A DNA stretch of 64,000 bases from Bdellovibrionia bacterium (GTDB lineage: Bacteria; Bdellovibrionota; Bdellovibrionia; Bdellovibrionales; JAUICD01). Positions 50,690 to 59,679 of the stretch are shown here, one piece after another (position 1 is the stretch's first letter; the number at the start of each line of letters is the position of its first letter). Location: assembly GCA_030427965.1 (NCBI GenBank), contig JAUICD010000013.1:1-64000 (forward strand), in the 5' to 3' direction. The position numbers and the translations under genes were made by a program. Below the pieces are notes generated by a model, which worked only from the letters and a program-made list of their open reading frames with translations, searched no databases and had not been told where the DNA came from.

Positions 50690-51160
50690 ATGGCTCAAAT
50701 AGAAGAAAATACAGGCGAACGATCTATCAATGCAGATGTGAATATCGTGCCATTCATCGATTTGATGAGTGTCTGTATTATTTTTCTTTTGTTAACTGCT
50801 GTTTGGACACAAGTGTCTATGATTCAAATTGGAAGCTCTGTATACGGAAAAAGAACAGATCCCGGTCAATTGGACCCTCCTCCTAGACCGGAAATTTCGT
50901 TTCGAGTGGAAGTTTTACCAGCAGGTTATGTTGTTAGATTGGGACGGAATGCATTTCAAATTCCCAAAGTGAATGATGAATTTGATCAAAAAACATTGAT
51001 TGATGAGTTGAAAAAAATCAAAGAGAAATACCCCGATAAAAATGATGCTATGATTGCTGTTTCTGAAGAACTCAATTACGAGGATCTCATCAATGGGATG
51101 GACAGCCTGTTGATTGCTGGTTTTCCTGAAGTGGCAATTCAAACAGGGGGAGTTAAGTAA
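50690..51160 (+). CDS. TolR/ExbD-like motor subunit (AglQ/S-like)
   Basis: DVNIVPFIDLMSVCIIFLL with conserved TM Asp. Confidence 0.85.
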   Translation: MAQIEENTGERSINADVNIVPFIDLMSVCIIFLLLTAVWTQVSMIQIGSSVYGKRTDPGQLDPPPRPEISFRVEVLPAGYVVRLGRNAFQIPKVNDEFDQKTLIDELKKIKEKYPDKNDAMIAVSEELNYEDLINGMDSLLIAGFPEVAIQTGGVK

Positions 51161-51738
51161 TGGCAATTCGAGCGCCAGGCATAAGATCACGAAGAGGAAA
51201 TCGATTGATTCGTAAAAAACCAATGGTCGCCAATCTTTCTCTCACAGCTATGGTGGATATGTTTACAGTGCTCGTTGTGTTTCTATTGATGAACTACCGA
51301 ACAACAGATACTATTTTGTATATTCCAAAAGAAGTGGAGCTTCCTAAGGCCAGTGAAACAAAAGAGCTCAAACCAGCTCATGTTGTAACTGTATCAAGTA
51401 AGGAAATTCTTCTTGATAAAGAAATTATTGGGCCATTTCTTGATGTGAAAGAACAGAAAGACTGGATGGTAAGGTCCCTTCACAATCGTCTGGTGGAAGT
51501 ATTTAGAGAAGATGATATCGAGCATCAGAAAAAACTAAGCACAGCACTTAAAAATGCCGTGAATACCAAAGGGCTGGTTGAGGACAATCGGCGTAAAATT
51601 ACAATTCAGGCAGATAAAGAAATTGATTTCTTAACCATTAAGAAGGTTATGTTCACGGTAACTGAAGCAGGAGCAGCTGAGATCAACTTTGCTGTTATCA
51701 CACGCCCAATTCCTAAGGATGACGAGCAAATTCAATAG
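51160..51738 (+). CDS. Second TolR/ExbD-like motor subunit (AglQ/S-like)
   Basis: LSLTAMVDMFTVLVVFLLMNY with conserved TM Asp; C-terminal ITIQADKEIDFLTIKKVM. Confidence 0.85.
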   Translation: MAIRAPGIRSRRGNRLIRKKPMVANLSLTAMVDMFTVLVVFLLMNYRTTDTILYIPKEVELPKASETKELKPAHVVTVSSKEILLDKEIIGPFLDVKEQKDWMVRSLHNRLVEVFREDDIEHQKKLSTALKNAVNTKGLVEDNRRKITIQADKEIDFLTIKKVMFTVTEAGAAEINFAVITRPIPKDDEQIQ

Positions 51739-51806
51739 ATTCGAGATCTAACTCTCTTTTAGAGGTCACGTTGACCAGACGCTTACACTGAACTAGGCTT
51801 GATGTT

Positions 51807-52343
51807 ATGAAAACATCACTTCTTTTAGTATTCATGTCTTTTTTTTCATGCCTATCTCTGAGTGCTCAAGAGTTGAATTGCCGTGATCTCAAAAAATCTT
51901 TTTTGAGGGTGAGTGTACATGGGGCCAATCTTAAATATGCAAAAGCGACTCGAACTGAGAAGGGCGGGCCATTTCACCCTCTAAGACTTGAATGCGGAAG
52001 TAAGGGGTGCAAAATTCAGAAAACAGAAAAATTTATCTCTCGATATTTGCCAAATCACCCCGATGCTGACAAGGGTGGTTATGTGAAATTTCCAGCAATT
52101 GACAAATCAGAGCAGCGATCTGCTTTTCGAGCAGCTGTTACGGAGCTTGAAGCTCTCGGCAGGAGTCAGGTTTGTGGCGTAAAAGCAGTTCGAACAGGAC
52201 AAGGCTTAGTTGTGAAATATAGATCGAGCCAAAGTGTGGACAGTGACATTTTTAATTACGTTGAAAATTCAAAGATTGTTTCTTGGGTAAGAAACTTCAA
52301 GAATGGGAAATCGATAATTTTAAATTTTTTAAATGAACCCTAG
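51807..52343 (+). CDS. Secreted protein with FlgC (flagellar rod)-like sequence motifs
   Basis: Signal peptide; LRVSVHGANLKYAKATRTEKGGPFHPL and RYLPNHPDADKGGYVKFPAIDKSEQRSAFRAAVTELEA resemble FlgC motifs. Confidence 0.6.
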   Translation: MKTSLLLVFMSFFSCLSLSAQELNCRDLKKSFLRVSVHGANLKYAKATRTEKGGPFHPLRLECGSKGCKIQKTEKFISRYLPNHPDADKGGYVKFPAIDKSEQRSAFRAAVTELEALGRSQVCGVKAVRTGQGLVVKYRSSQSVDSDIFNYVENSKIVSWVRNFKNGKSIILNFLNEP

Positions 52344-52360
52344 GCCAAATTGTCGGCTTT

Positions 52361-53086
52361 TTAGGCGGCTTCGGATTCCTGGGGTTTTGCAGGTTGAGTT
52401 TTTTCATAGAACTGTCGAACATAGTCAATGATTGTGGACTTTGATTCGATGTGAAGGTTGTCAAATTGAAATCCGGCATAACCACTTGCGTCCACATATG
52501 CCACTGTTGCATTTGCTTTTATTGGAGTTACCAAAAGCGGGCTGTCAATGGAGATAGTTACAGTTTCGTTCTTATTGAGAGTTGATCCATTTTTGATTCC
52601 AAACCCACCAGCACTGACTTCGCAAATTTGTCCATCGATACTGTTGCTATCACTTTCAATGAGCACTCTTCCAACAATCGGAGCTCTTGGAGATGTTCGT
52701 CTTTGAAGCCCAAGGTGGCTCACGACGTCTTCAATCTCAAAGAGATTTGTCCAGCGATCCATTCCTTGTTTCCATAGATGGATGCGATCTAGAGACTCCC
52801 TTTTCTTCAAGAATTCAATCATTCGATCCAAGTTGAAGGGGCCATGTTGCTCACCATTTTGCTCAGCATACCAGGTGATTTCTTCGGGTTTTCGGTGGAT
52901 TGCAATCATGATGTCAGGAAGGTGATTTCGCCAAGTGTCCAAAGGAACCCAGCCTTTTTGCCCTTTCCACCAAATCATTGCGGATTCTGGAGTCCAGCGC
53001 CCTGCAGCCAATTCTGCCTCAACATCCTGAGTTGAGAACGGCCCACTTACCACTTCATTGAAATAGACAAACCATAGTCTTTCCAT
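52361..53086 (-). CDS. Tandem GYF-like domains + PilZ domain protein
   Basis: WFVYFNEVVSGPFSTQDVEAELAAGRWTPESAMIWWKGQKGWVPL and WYAEQNGEQHGPFNLDRMIEFLKKRESLDRIHLWKQGMDRWTNL; PilZ RRTSPRAPIVGRVLIES...EVSAGGFGI. Confidence 0.8.
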   Translation of the reverse strand: MERLWFVYFNEVVSGPFSTQDVEAELAAGRWTPESAMIWWKGQKGWVPLDTWRNHLPDIMIAIHRKPEEITWYAEQNGEQHGPFNLDRMIEFLKKRESLDRIHLWKQGMDRWTNLFEIEDVVSHLGLQRRTSPRAPIVGRVLIESDSNSIDGQICEVSAGGFGIKNGSTLNKNETVTISIDSPLLVTPIKANATVAYVDASGYAGFQFDNLHIESKSTIIDYVRQFYEKTQPAKPQESEAA

Positions 53087-53177
53087 ACCCCAATAAATCG
53101 GTTTCTGAGGGGAAAACTAAAGTCAGGCTTCGGCAAATGGGATGAGATGGTATATAATCTAGAGAAACTGTCTCAAA

Positions 53178-54146
53178 ATGAAAAAAATTATTCTCGCCTT
53201 TGTGGCCCTATTGTTATTTGTCCTTGTGGTAGAAATCTTACTGTTTTCTCCTCGTGATGTGAATCGGGCAAAACCAATTGAGGTGGCTGAAATTGTTCAG
53301 GATGTAGAGGATGAAATTCCAGTTCAGCAGCTCTCAGATATCCATCTTATGGAGTCCAATGAGAAAGGAAAGGAATGGGAATTGACTTCAAAAGAAGCCG
53401 CGCTTTTCTCAACACAAGGAGTTTGGAAACTCACTGAAGTGAGTTCGACTCTCTTTGGAGAATCTGAAGCGAGGTATGATGTGTCAGGTGACAGGGGACG
53501 GGTATTTGTTGAAAAAAAGGATATGGTAATAGACGGAAATGTTAAAATTCTATCTTCCAACAAGTATGAGTTTCATACAGATAAGGCTTTTTACTCATCA
53601 GGTATAAGGCAATTGGAAGCCCCCGGTCCTATTCTTATGGAAGGGCCTGGGAACCAATCGGGGAAAAGTTTGAGACTGACTGGACTAGGGATGATAGCCA
53701 AACTTGAAACCAATCAAATTTATATACTGAATGAAGTCAAAGCCAATCGCACTTTGAAAGATGGACAAGTGATCTCTATACAGAGTGACAGTGCTGAGTT
53801 CAGTGGAAAAGAGAATTTGGCAAGATTTGTGCGAAATGTAGTTGTGGACTTAGGTGGATCACGTATTACGGGGCCACAGGCGGAGTTTTTCTATGACAAA
53901 GAAACAAATGATGTGAAGTCCATGTCAGTTATTGGAGGAATCAAAATTTCGGATATTGATAAGTTTGCAGAGGCAGAGCGAATTGATATGTTCTTTGCAG
54001 AGAAGAGATACATTTTAAAAGGTAAGCCTCGAGTCGTGCAGAACAATGATGAATTGCAGGGTGAAGAAATTGTTTTTTTGAGAAATGGTCAGGAAATTGA
54101 AGTCAAAGGTGCAAAAGCCAATTTTGAAAATCGAGGTAGTGAGTGA
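53178..54146 (+). CDS. LptC-LptA fusion-like LPS transport protein
   Basis: N-terminal TM anchor and LptC-like region, then OstA/LptA-like region ([38 protein letters not shown]). Confidence 0.75.
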   Translation: MKKIILAFVALLLFVLVVEILLFSPRDVNRAKPIEVAEIVQDVEDEIPVQQLSDIHLMESNEKGKEWELTSKEAALFSTQGVWKLTEVSSTLFGESEARYDVSGDRGRVFVEKKDMVIDGNVKILSSNKYEFHTDKAFYSSGIRQLEAPGPILMEGPGNQSGKSLRLTGLGMIAKLETNQIYILNEVKANRTLKDGQVISIQSDSAEFSGKENLARFVRNVVVDLGGSRITGPQAEFFYDKETNDVKSMSVIGGIKISDIDKFAEAERIDMFFAEKRYILKGKPRVVQNNDELQGEEIVFLRNGQEIEVKGAKANFENRGSE

Positions 54147-54865
54147 GTCTTTTAAAAATTCAAAAAATCAACAAGTCGTTTAAATTGAGAAAAGTGGTAA
54201 AAAACGTAACTTTCCAAGTAGATTCCAGCGAAGTTGTAGGTTTGTTGGGACCAAATGGTGCTGGAAAGACGACAAGCTTTTATATGGTCGTTGGGCTTAT
54301 AAAACCTGACAAAGGTCGTATCTTTTTGGACAAACTGGATATTAGTGATGAGCCTATGTTTCAAAGAGCTCGACTTGGGTTGAGTTATTTGCCACAAGAA
54401 CCGAGTATATTTCGTAAGCTCAGTGTTGAAGACAATATCTTAGTCGCGTTGGAGGCTCAAGGTTTTGAGGGGTCTGATAGAGAAGAGCGATTGCAGGGAT
54501 TGCTTGAAGAGTTTAAAATAGAACATATACGAAAGAGTTACGGATATGCTCTTTCTGGTGGTGAAAGACGGCGCGTGGAAATAGCAAGAGCTTTGGCAAC
54601 ACGACCCAAGTTTCTTTTGTTAGATGAACCATTTGCAGGGATTGACCCAATAGCAGTAGGTGATATCCAGAATATTATCAATCACCTCAGAGAAAAAGGA
54701 ATTGGAATATTGATTACAGATCACAATGTTAGAGAAACTTTGAAAATTTGTGACCGTGCATATTTACTGAAAGACGGAGAAATTCAAGTTGAAGGAAACG
54801 CAGAAGCCATTGCGGAATCGGAAGTTGCGAGAAAGTTTTATCTTGGTGAAAATTTTCAGCTTTAG
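54143..54865 (+). CDS. lptB: LPS export ABC transporter ATPase
   Basis: [64 protein letters not shown]. Confidence 0.95.
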   Translation: MSLLKIQKINKSFKLRKVVKNVTFQVDSSEVVGLLGPNGAGKTTSFYMVVGLIKPDKGRIFLDKLDISDEPMFQRARLGLSYLPQEPSIFRKLSVEDNILVALEAQGFEGSDREERLQGLLEEFKIEHIRKSYGYALSGGERRRVEIARALATRPKFLLLDEPFAGIDPIAVGDIQNIINHLREKGIGILITDHNVRETLKICDRAYLLKDGEIQVEGNAEAIAESEVARKFYLGENFQL

Positions 54866-54874
54866 GAGGCAAAC

Positions 54875-56320
54875 TTGGCGCAAAACATGAAGCAGGGATT
54901 AAATCTTTCTCAATCTCAAACATTGAGAATGACCCCACAACTTCAGCAGGCGATTAAGTTACTCCAATTGTCGCGCATGGAGTTTGAAGCTGCAATTCGC
55001 AAAGAGATGGAAGAGAATCCAATTCTTGAAGAACTACACGACACACAAGAGGAAACAGCCCTTAAAAACGAGAGTGAACGAAGGGATGCGCAAGAATCCG
55101 ATATGGCGGCTCAGGAAGCAGACCCCAGAAAGCAAGAACAAGAAGAGTTTGATTGGGAAAGCTATGTGGATAGCACAAATAAAGGGCCTGCTGAACGAGG
55201 AGCTGCTCCCAATGATGAAATAATGAACTATGAAAACATCATTTCATCTGAACAGACTTTATTTGATCATCTTATGTGGCAAGTGGGTCTTTATGGATTC
55301 AATGATGAAGAGAAAAGCATAGTCTCTATCCTCATAGGGTACGTCGAAGATGATGGTTATATAAAAACGAGTTTTGAAGATATTGCTCGAGATGAGAATG
55401 TCACAATTGAGCAGTTGGAAGAGAACTTGCCATTGATTTGGGAATTTGATCCTCCGGGTGTTGGTGCAAGAAATCTGAAAGAATGTCTTTTGATTCAAGC
55501 CAAACATCTTGAAGAAGACACCAACGATATTGTTGAATTGATCAACAATCATCTCAAGGATTTAGAAAAGAAAAACTACGAAGCCATTGCAAAGGCAATG
55601 AATCTTCAAATTGAAGATGTTATTGATATGTGCAAGATCATATATGAAATGGAACCCAAGCCAGGACGAGCTTTTGTTTCTGGACAAACTCAGTATGTGA
55701 CTCCCGATGTCTATGTGTACAAAGTTGGGGATGAATATGTTGTGTCTCTCAATGAGGATGGAATGCCTCGTCTTCGGATTTCCAATTTTTATAAGAATGC
55801 TCTTAAGGGCAAAAGTGTTAGCGGTGTAACTCAAGATTACATACGAGATAAATTGAAGTCGGCTGTGTTTTTGATAAAATCGATTCATCAAAGACAGAGA
55901 ACGATTTATCGAGTGACTGAAAGTATTGTCAAACACCAAATGGATTTCTTTGAAAAGGGACCCGCACACATACGTCCGATGATTTTAAGAGACATTGCAA
56001 ATGATCTCGGGATTCATGAATCCACAGTGAGTCGAGTGACATCTAATAAATATGTTCATACACCTCGTGGAATTTTTGAGTTGAAATATTTTTTCAACTC
56101 TGGAATTAGCAGATCCAACGGTGAGAGTCTTGCAAGTGAGTCTGTAAAGCTTAAGATCAAAGAGATGATTGAGGCTGAGGACATTAAGAATCCTCTTTCA
56201 GATCAAAAGGTTGTGGACGTTCTTAAGAAAGAAGGGATACAAATCGCAAGGCGAACGGTTGCGAAGTATCGAGATGTGTTGGGAATTCTACCATCGAGCA
56301 AACGCAAGAAATTCTACTAG
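54875..56320 (+). CDS. rpoN: RNA polymerase sigma-54 factor
   Basis: MKQGLNLSQSQTLRMTPQLQQAIKLLQLSRMEF; RpoN box ARRTVAKYRD. Confidence 0.96.
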   Translation: MAQNMKQGLNLSQSQTLRMTPQLQQAIKLLQLSRMEFEAAIRKEMEENPILEELHDTQEETALKNESERRDAQESDMAAQEADPRKQEQEEFDWESYVDSTNKGPAERGAAPNDEIMNYENIISSEQTLFDHLMWQVGLYGFNDEEKSIVSILIGYVEDDGYIKTSFEDIARDENVTIEQLEENLPLIWEFDPPGVGARNLKECLLIQAKHLEEDTNDIVELINNHLKDLEKKNYEAIAKAMNLQIEDVIDMCKIIYEMEPKPGRAFVSGQTQYVTPDVYVYKVGDEYVVSLNEDGMPRLRISNFYKNALKGKSVSGVTQDYIRDKLKSAVFLIKSIHQRQRTIYRVTESIVKHQMDFFEKGPAHIRPMILRDIANDLGIHESTVSRVTSNKYVHTPRGIFELKYFFNSGISRSNGESLASESVKLKIKEMIEAEDIKNPLSDQKVVDVLKKEGIQIARRTVAKYRDVLGILPSSKRKKFY

Positions 56321-56362
56321 GGTGTGTGTGCTCACTTGACTGGGCTCCCACGAGAAAAACTC

Positions 56363-57193
56363 TTATTTATTGTAGTAGACAAAGAAGAGGTTTTGAACAT
56401 CATCACCATCATCGGCTTGATATTTGTCTAAGATGTCAAATATGGCTTCCTGAATTTCTTTCTGAGCTATGTCTCGATCAGATCTAGCAATTGAAAATGA
56501 TGTAAAGAAACTAATGTTCTTTTTGTCGGCGAAAAGAGAGTCTGCTTTGCATAGGATATCACGGCAAACCTCTTCAGTGAGGTCTTTGATGCCTTGGTCT
56601 GTATCTAGGTTGAGAAAATCTACTTTGGTATTTATGCAATAAAAACGGTTATCATCATTTTTGATGAGCCCTTCGTTTTTAAGGAGTGACAGTGCCTTTA
56701 AGACTGTCTTTTCATCGAGCTTGGATCTTCTTTTTATTGTAGATAAATCGGCTCCTTTGGCAGAAGAACCAAGGCTAGCGAAAACTCGAAATGTTTCAAC
56801 TTTACCAACGATGTTTTTTTTGTTTGGTATCTTTTGGATTGTAGATTCATTGGAAATTTCTTGAAGAATGTTTTTGATTTGTGATTGAATGTTGGCTTTG
56901 GTCGCTCTTGTCGGACGGAGAGTTTTATCTTCTAGGAAAACTAAATTTTCAAAAAGCTTTTTATAAAGTCGTGGAAGTTTAATCCCACGCTTGATTTTTA
57001 CTAAGGTGTCTCTTGAGAGTCCCTTTTTCCCATTTAAAACTTCGGAAAGATAGCTTCGAGATGAAAACCCTGAGATTTTAGAAAAGTGAGAAAGATTGAC
57101 CTTCCCCTTTTTTGCATACTGAATTTTCAGTGCCGTAGCTAAGAACTCTCGAAAGTTACGACACTGAATGAGTTTTGAATATTTAGTTTCCAT
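56363..57193 (-). CDS. TIGR02147/DUF4423-type protein (HTH-like N-terminus)
   Basis: FREFLATALKIQYAKKGKVNLSHFSKISGFSSRSYLSEVLNGKKGLS; start at internal Met 57193 overlaps the upstream ORF end. Confidence 0.75.
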   Translation of the reverse strand: METKYSKLIQCRNFREFLATALKIQYAKKGKVNLSHFSKISGFSSRSYLSEVLNGKKGLSRDTLVKIKRGIKLPRLYKKLFENLVFLEDKTLRPTRATKANIQSQIKNILQEISNESTIQKIPNKKNIVGKVETFRVFASLGSSAKGADLSTIKRRSKLDEKTVLKALSLLKNEGLIKNDDNRFYCINTKVDFLNLDTDQGIKDLTEEVCRDILCKADSLFADKKNISFFTSFSIARSDRDIAQKEIQEAIFDILDKYQADDGDDVQNLFFVYYNK

Positions 57194-57551
57194 TTCCAGC
57201 AGATATACGAGGGTTTGTAGTGACGGGACCAATGTGGAGGATCGTGATAAGAACATCCTCAACTCTTGTTCCATTTGGAAATAGTAGAGAAAGAGCCTCT
57301 GCGGCTTCTTCGGTTTCAGTCATAATTGATATGCAATAAATAAAGCCTGGTTCCACCGATTGCTCATAGGTTTCGGGATCACAGCCTGTAATGCCGATTC
57401 CGTTAACTCCTTCCATTTGCATAACAAATGAAGAGATTTTTTCTTGGAGCTGCCTTGGTTTCTCTTGGAGCTGTCTTGGGCAGTCATCAGCAAAAGCACT
57501 GCTCACAAAGAGTATTCCTGTGATCAGGGTAGTAAGAATTGAGATCCTCAT
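57183..57551 (-). CDS. Small secreted protein
   Basis: Signal peptide MRISILTTLITGILFVSSAFA; internal RQLQEK tandem duplication. Confidence 0.6.
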   Translation of the reverse strand: MRISILTTLITGILFVSSAFADDCPRQLQEKPRQLQEKISSFVMQMEGVNGIGITGCDPETYEQSVEPGFIYCISIMTETEEAAEALSLLFPNGTRVEDVLITILHIGPVTTNPRISAGNGN

Positions 57552-57652
57552 AATTCCTCCTTAGGATTTTATTTTCATTCAAACTTCGTAGTCACTCACG
57601 TAGCCACATAAATCTATTTTGGCAATCTTCATTTGAGTGCAAGACTGTTTTT

Positions 57653-57671
57653 CTGTTCGCTCAGCGAACAG
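57653..57671. repeat. Short palindrome CTGTTCGCTCAGCGAACAG
   Basis: Perfect 9-bp arms around a single C. Confidence 0.85.
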
Positions 57672-57859
57672 TAAGTCAATCTGAAGTCTTTGTTTCAATC
57701 TGAATCACTTTCTGTTTCAACTTAAAATATCTTTGAGATAGAAAAAGTCTCATTCATGAAACTAGATAAAAGTCCGATAAGTAGTAAAATAGAAGTCAGG
57801 CAACTTCGATAGACATCACATTTTGAAACATGAACTGTGGTTTCAAACGTGGAGCGTTT

Positions 57860-59011
57860 ATGGATATCAATTTGATAAAAAAATCTCTTTATCTTCTTTT
57901 GAGTGTTTTTTTCTTCACACTCGTTTCGGGTTGTTCTGCATTTGATAGTGAGGAAGATACAACAAGCGAATCTATTGCAGCATTTTGGACAAACACTTCC
58001 ACTGCAGGGGATGCGCCTTCAGCAAGACGCCAACATGTGATGGTTGCAGATGGTAACAGCGTCTACGCCTGGGGTGGTTATGATGGAGCATCTTATCTTA
58101 ATACGGGAAGTGTTTTAGATTTAACCACGGGGACTTGGACATCTATTACAACAGTTGGTGCTCCAGCTGGCCGCTTGGCTGCGTTTGGAGCTTGGATTGA
58201 TTCAAAGCTCATAGTTTGGGGTGGGTACGATGGAGCCTATGTAAACACTGGTGGAATGTTTGATGGCACAAGCTGGACAGCAACCGACACTGCTGATGGA
58301 GATACACCTGTTAGTCGATCTAATTTCTTTGCAGTTTCCACAGGCACTCAGCTTCTTATAGTTGGTGGTTACACAGGTGGTGGCGCAACAGCAACTGCTG
58401 CTAAGTTCAATCCATCTACAAATGACTGGGATGCAATGGCAAGTTTAAGTGTTGCAAGATATTCAGGTACGAGTGTTTGGACAGGAAGTAAAATGATTGT
58501 TTGGGGCGGATATGATGGCACAAACACACTGTTAAACTCTGGAGAAATATATGATCCAGGTGGAGACTCATGGTCTGCTATGTCAACAGTTGGTGCGCCT
58601 TCGGCAAGGGGTTCAACGACTGCCATTTGGACAGGAAGCAAAATGATCGTTTGGGGTGGATATGATGGTGGAGATGCTGGCGATGGTGCTTCATACGACC
58701 CGGATACAGATACGTGGACGACAATAAGTGCAGTGGGAGCACCTTCGGCACGCTCAGGGCATTCGGTGGTTTGGACAGGAAGTAAAATGATTGTTTGGGC
58801 TGGGTTTGATACAGGTGGAAAGTTCAACGATGGTGGAATTTATGATCCTACAACTGACACATGGGAGGCTCTTGAAACAGATAATGCTCCTGTGGCACGA
58901 ACTCTTCAGGGTACGGTTTTTACAAGCAATTACATGGTTGTGTTTGGTGGATTTGATGCGGCCAATGCAGAAATCAACACAGGTGGAATTTACTATCCGG
59001 GATCAGATTGA
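57860..59011 (+). CDS. Kelch-repeat lipoprotein
   Basis: Lipobox VSGC; at least 6 kelch-like repeats (TGSKMIVWGGYDG); start ATG 57860 preferred over track start 57830. Confidence 0.85.
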   Translation: MDINLIKKSLYLLLSVFFFTLVSGCSAFDSEEDTTSESIAAFWTNTSTAGDAPSARRQHVMVADGNSVYAWGGYDGASYLNTGSVLDLTTGTWTSITTVGAPAGRLAAFGAWIDSKLIVWGGYDGAYVNTGGMFDGTSWTATDTADGDTPVSRSNFFAVSTGTQLLIVGGYTGGGATATAAKFNPSTNDWDAMASLSVARYSGTSVWTGSKMIVWGGYDGTNTLLNSGEIYDPGGDSWSAMSTVGAPSARGSTTAIWTGSKMIVWGGYDGGDAGDGASYDPDTDTWTTISAVGAPSARSGHSVVWTGSKMIVWAGFDTGGKFNDGGIYDPTTDTWEALETDNAPVARTLQGTVFTSNYMVVFGGFDAANAEINTGGIYYPGSD

Positions 59012-59170
59012 TTTTGGGGCTTGCGTGTTACAAAGTGAGCTTTGGATTTTTGAATCGATTTGAGAAACTAAAAAAAACAAAAGTCTGTTTTGCGAGCAAA
59101 ATAACTCAACCAAAGTCTAGGCTTTGCCGATACCTATAAATAATCTCTTAATAGAAATGAGGTGTAAGCA

Positions 59171-59560
59171 ATGAAGTACATTTGTACTGTAAAAAACTCG
59201 GAGCAAAAACAGGACATTTTAGCTCATCTTGAGGGTGGTTTAGGGCGAATAGAAAAAATAGAGCGCAGAAAGTGCAAGGTCATTGCGAGTATTGGCTCGC
59301 AGCGTCACTTAACAGAAGTGGAATTGATCCTCCGAGGCTCAAGAGTGGAGTTTAGCGCTCGAGCAAGTGCGGACAACCCCTTTCAAGCAATTGATTTAGC
59401 TGTTATGAAAATCTGTAAGCAGCTCTCAAAGAAGAGGGGGCGTATTTTGAGCAAAAGAAACAAAGAGCTTCCTATCGGGCAGAGACAAGCTCCTTCGCCT
59501 TGGGAATTTGATACTTTGCGGGGTGCAATTGCTCTTCCTAGTCGTAAAAAAGCCTCTTGA
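59171..59560 (+). CDS. HPF/RaiA (S30AE)-like ribosome-associated protein
   Basis: VEFSARASADNPFQAIDLAVMKICKQLSKKRGR; small basic protein. Confidence 0.6.
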   Translation: MKYICTVKNSEQKQDILAHLEGGLGRIEKIERRKCKVIASIGSQRHLTEVELILRGSRVEFSARASADNPFQAIDLAVMKICKQLSKKRGRILSKRNKELPIGQRQAPSPWEFDTLRGAIALPSRKKAS

Positions 59561-59638
59561 GACACTTTTAGGGCTCTTGAAAGAGAAGAGTCGCAGTGAG
59601 CGAAATCTCAGAAATCGGTAAAACAATTGACCCAGATG

Positions 59639-59675
59639 AAAAGCCTTCGTAAACACAAGCGTTACGGAGGCTTTT
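59639..59675 (+). promoter_or_regulatory. 14-bp SD-occluding hairpin in metK leader
   Basis: AAAAGCCTTCGTAA-ACACAAGCG-TTACGGAGGCTTTT (one G-U pair); 3' arm contains GGAGG, 9 nt before metK ATG. Confidence 0.75.
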
Positions 59676-59679
59676 AGGT

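Noticed and set aside
57765-57790. Possible FliA-type -10 (TCCGATAA) before the kelch lipoprotein
   Set aside because: No matching -35 TAAA at the expected spacing
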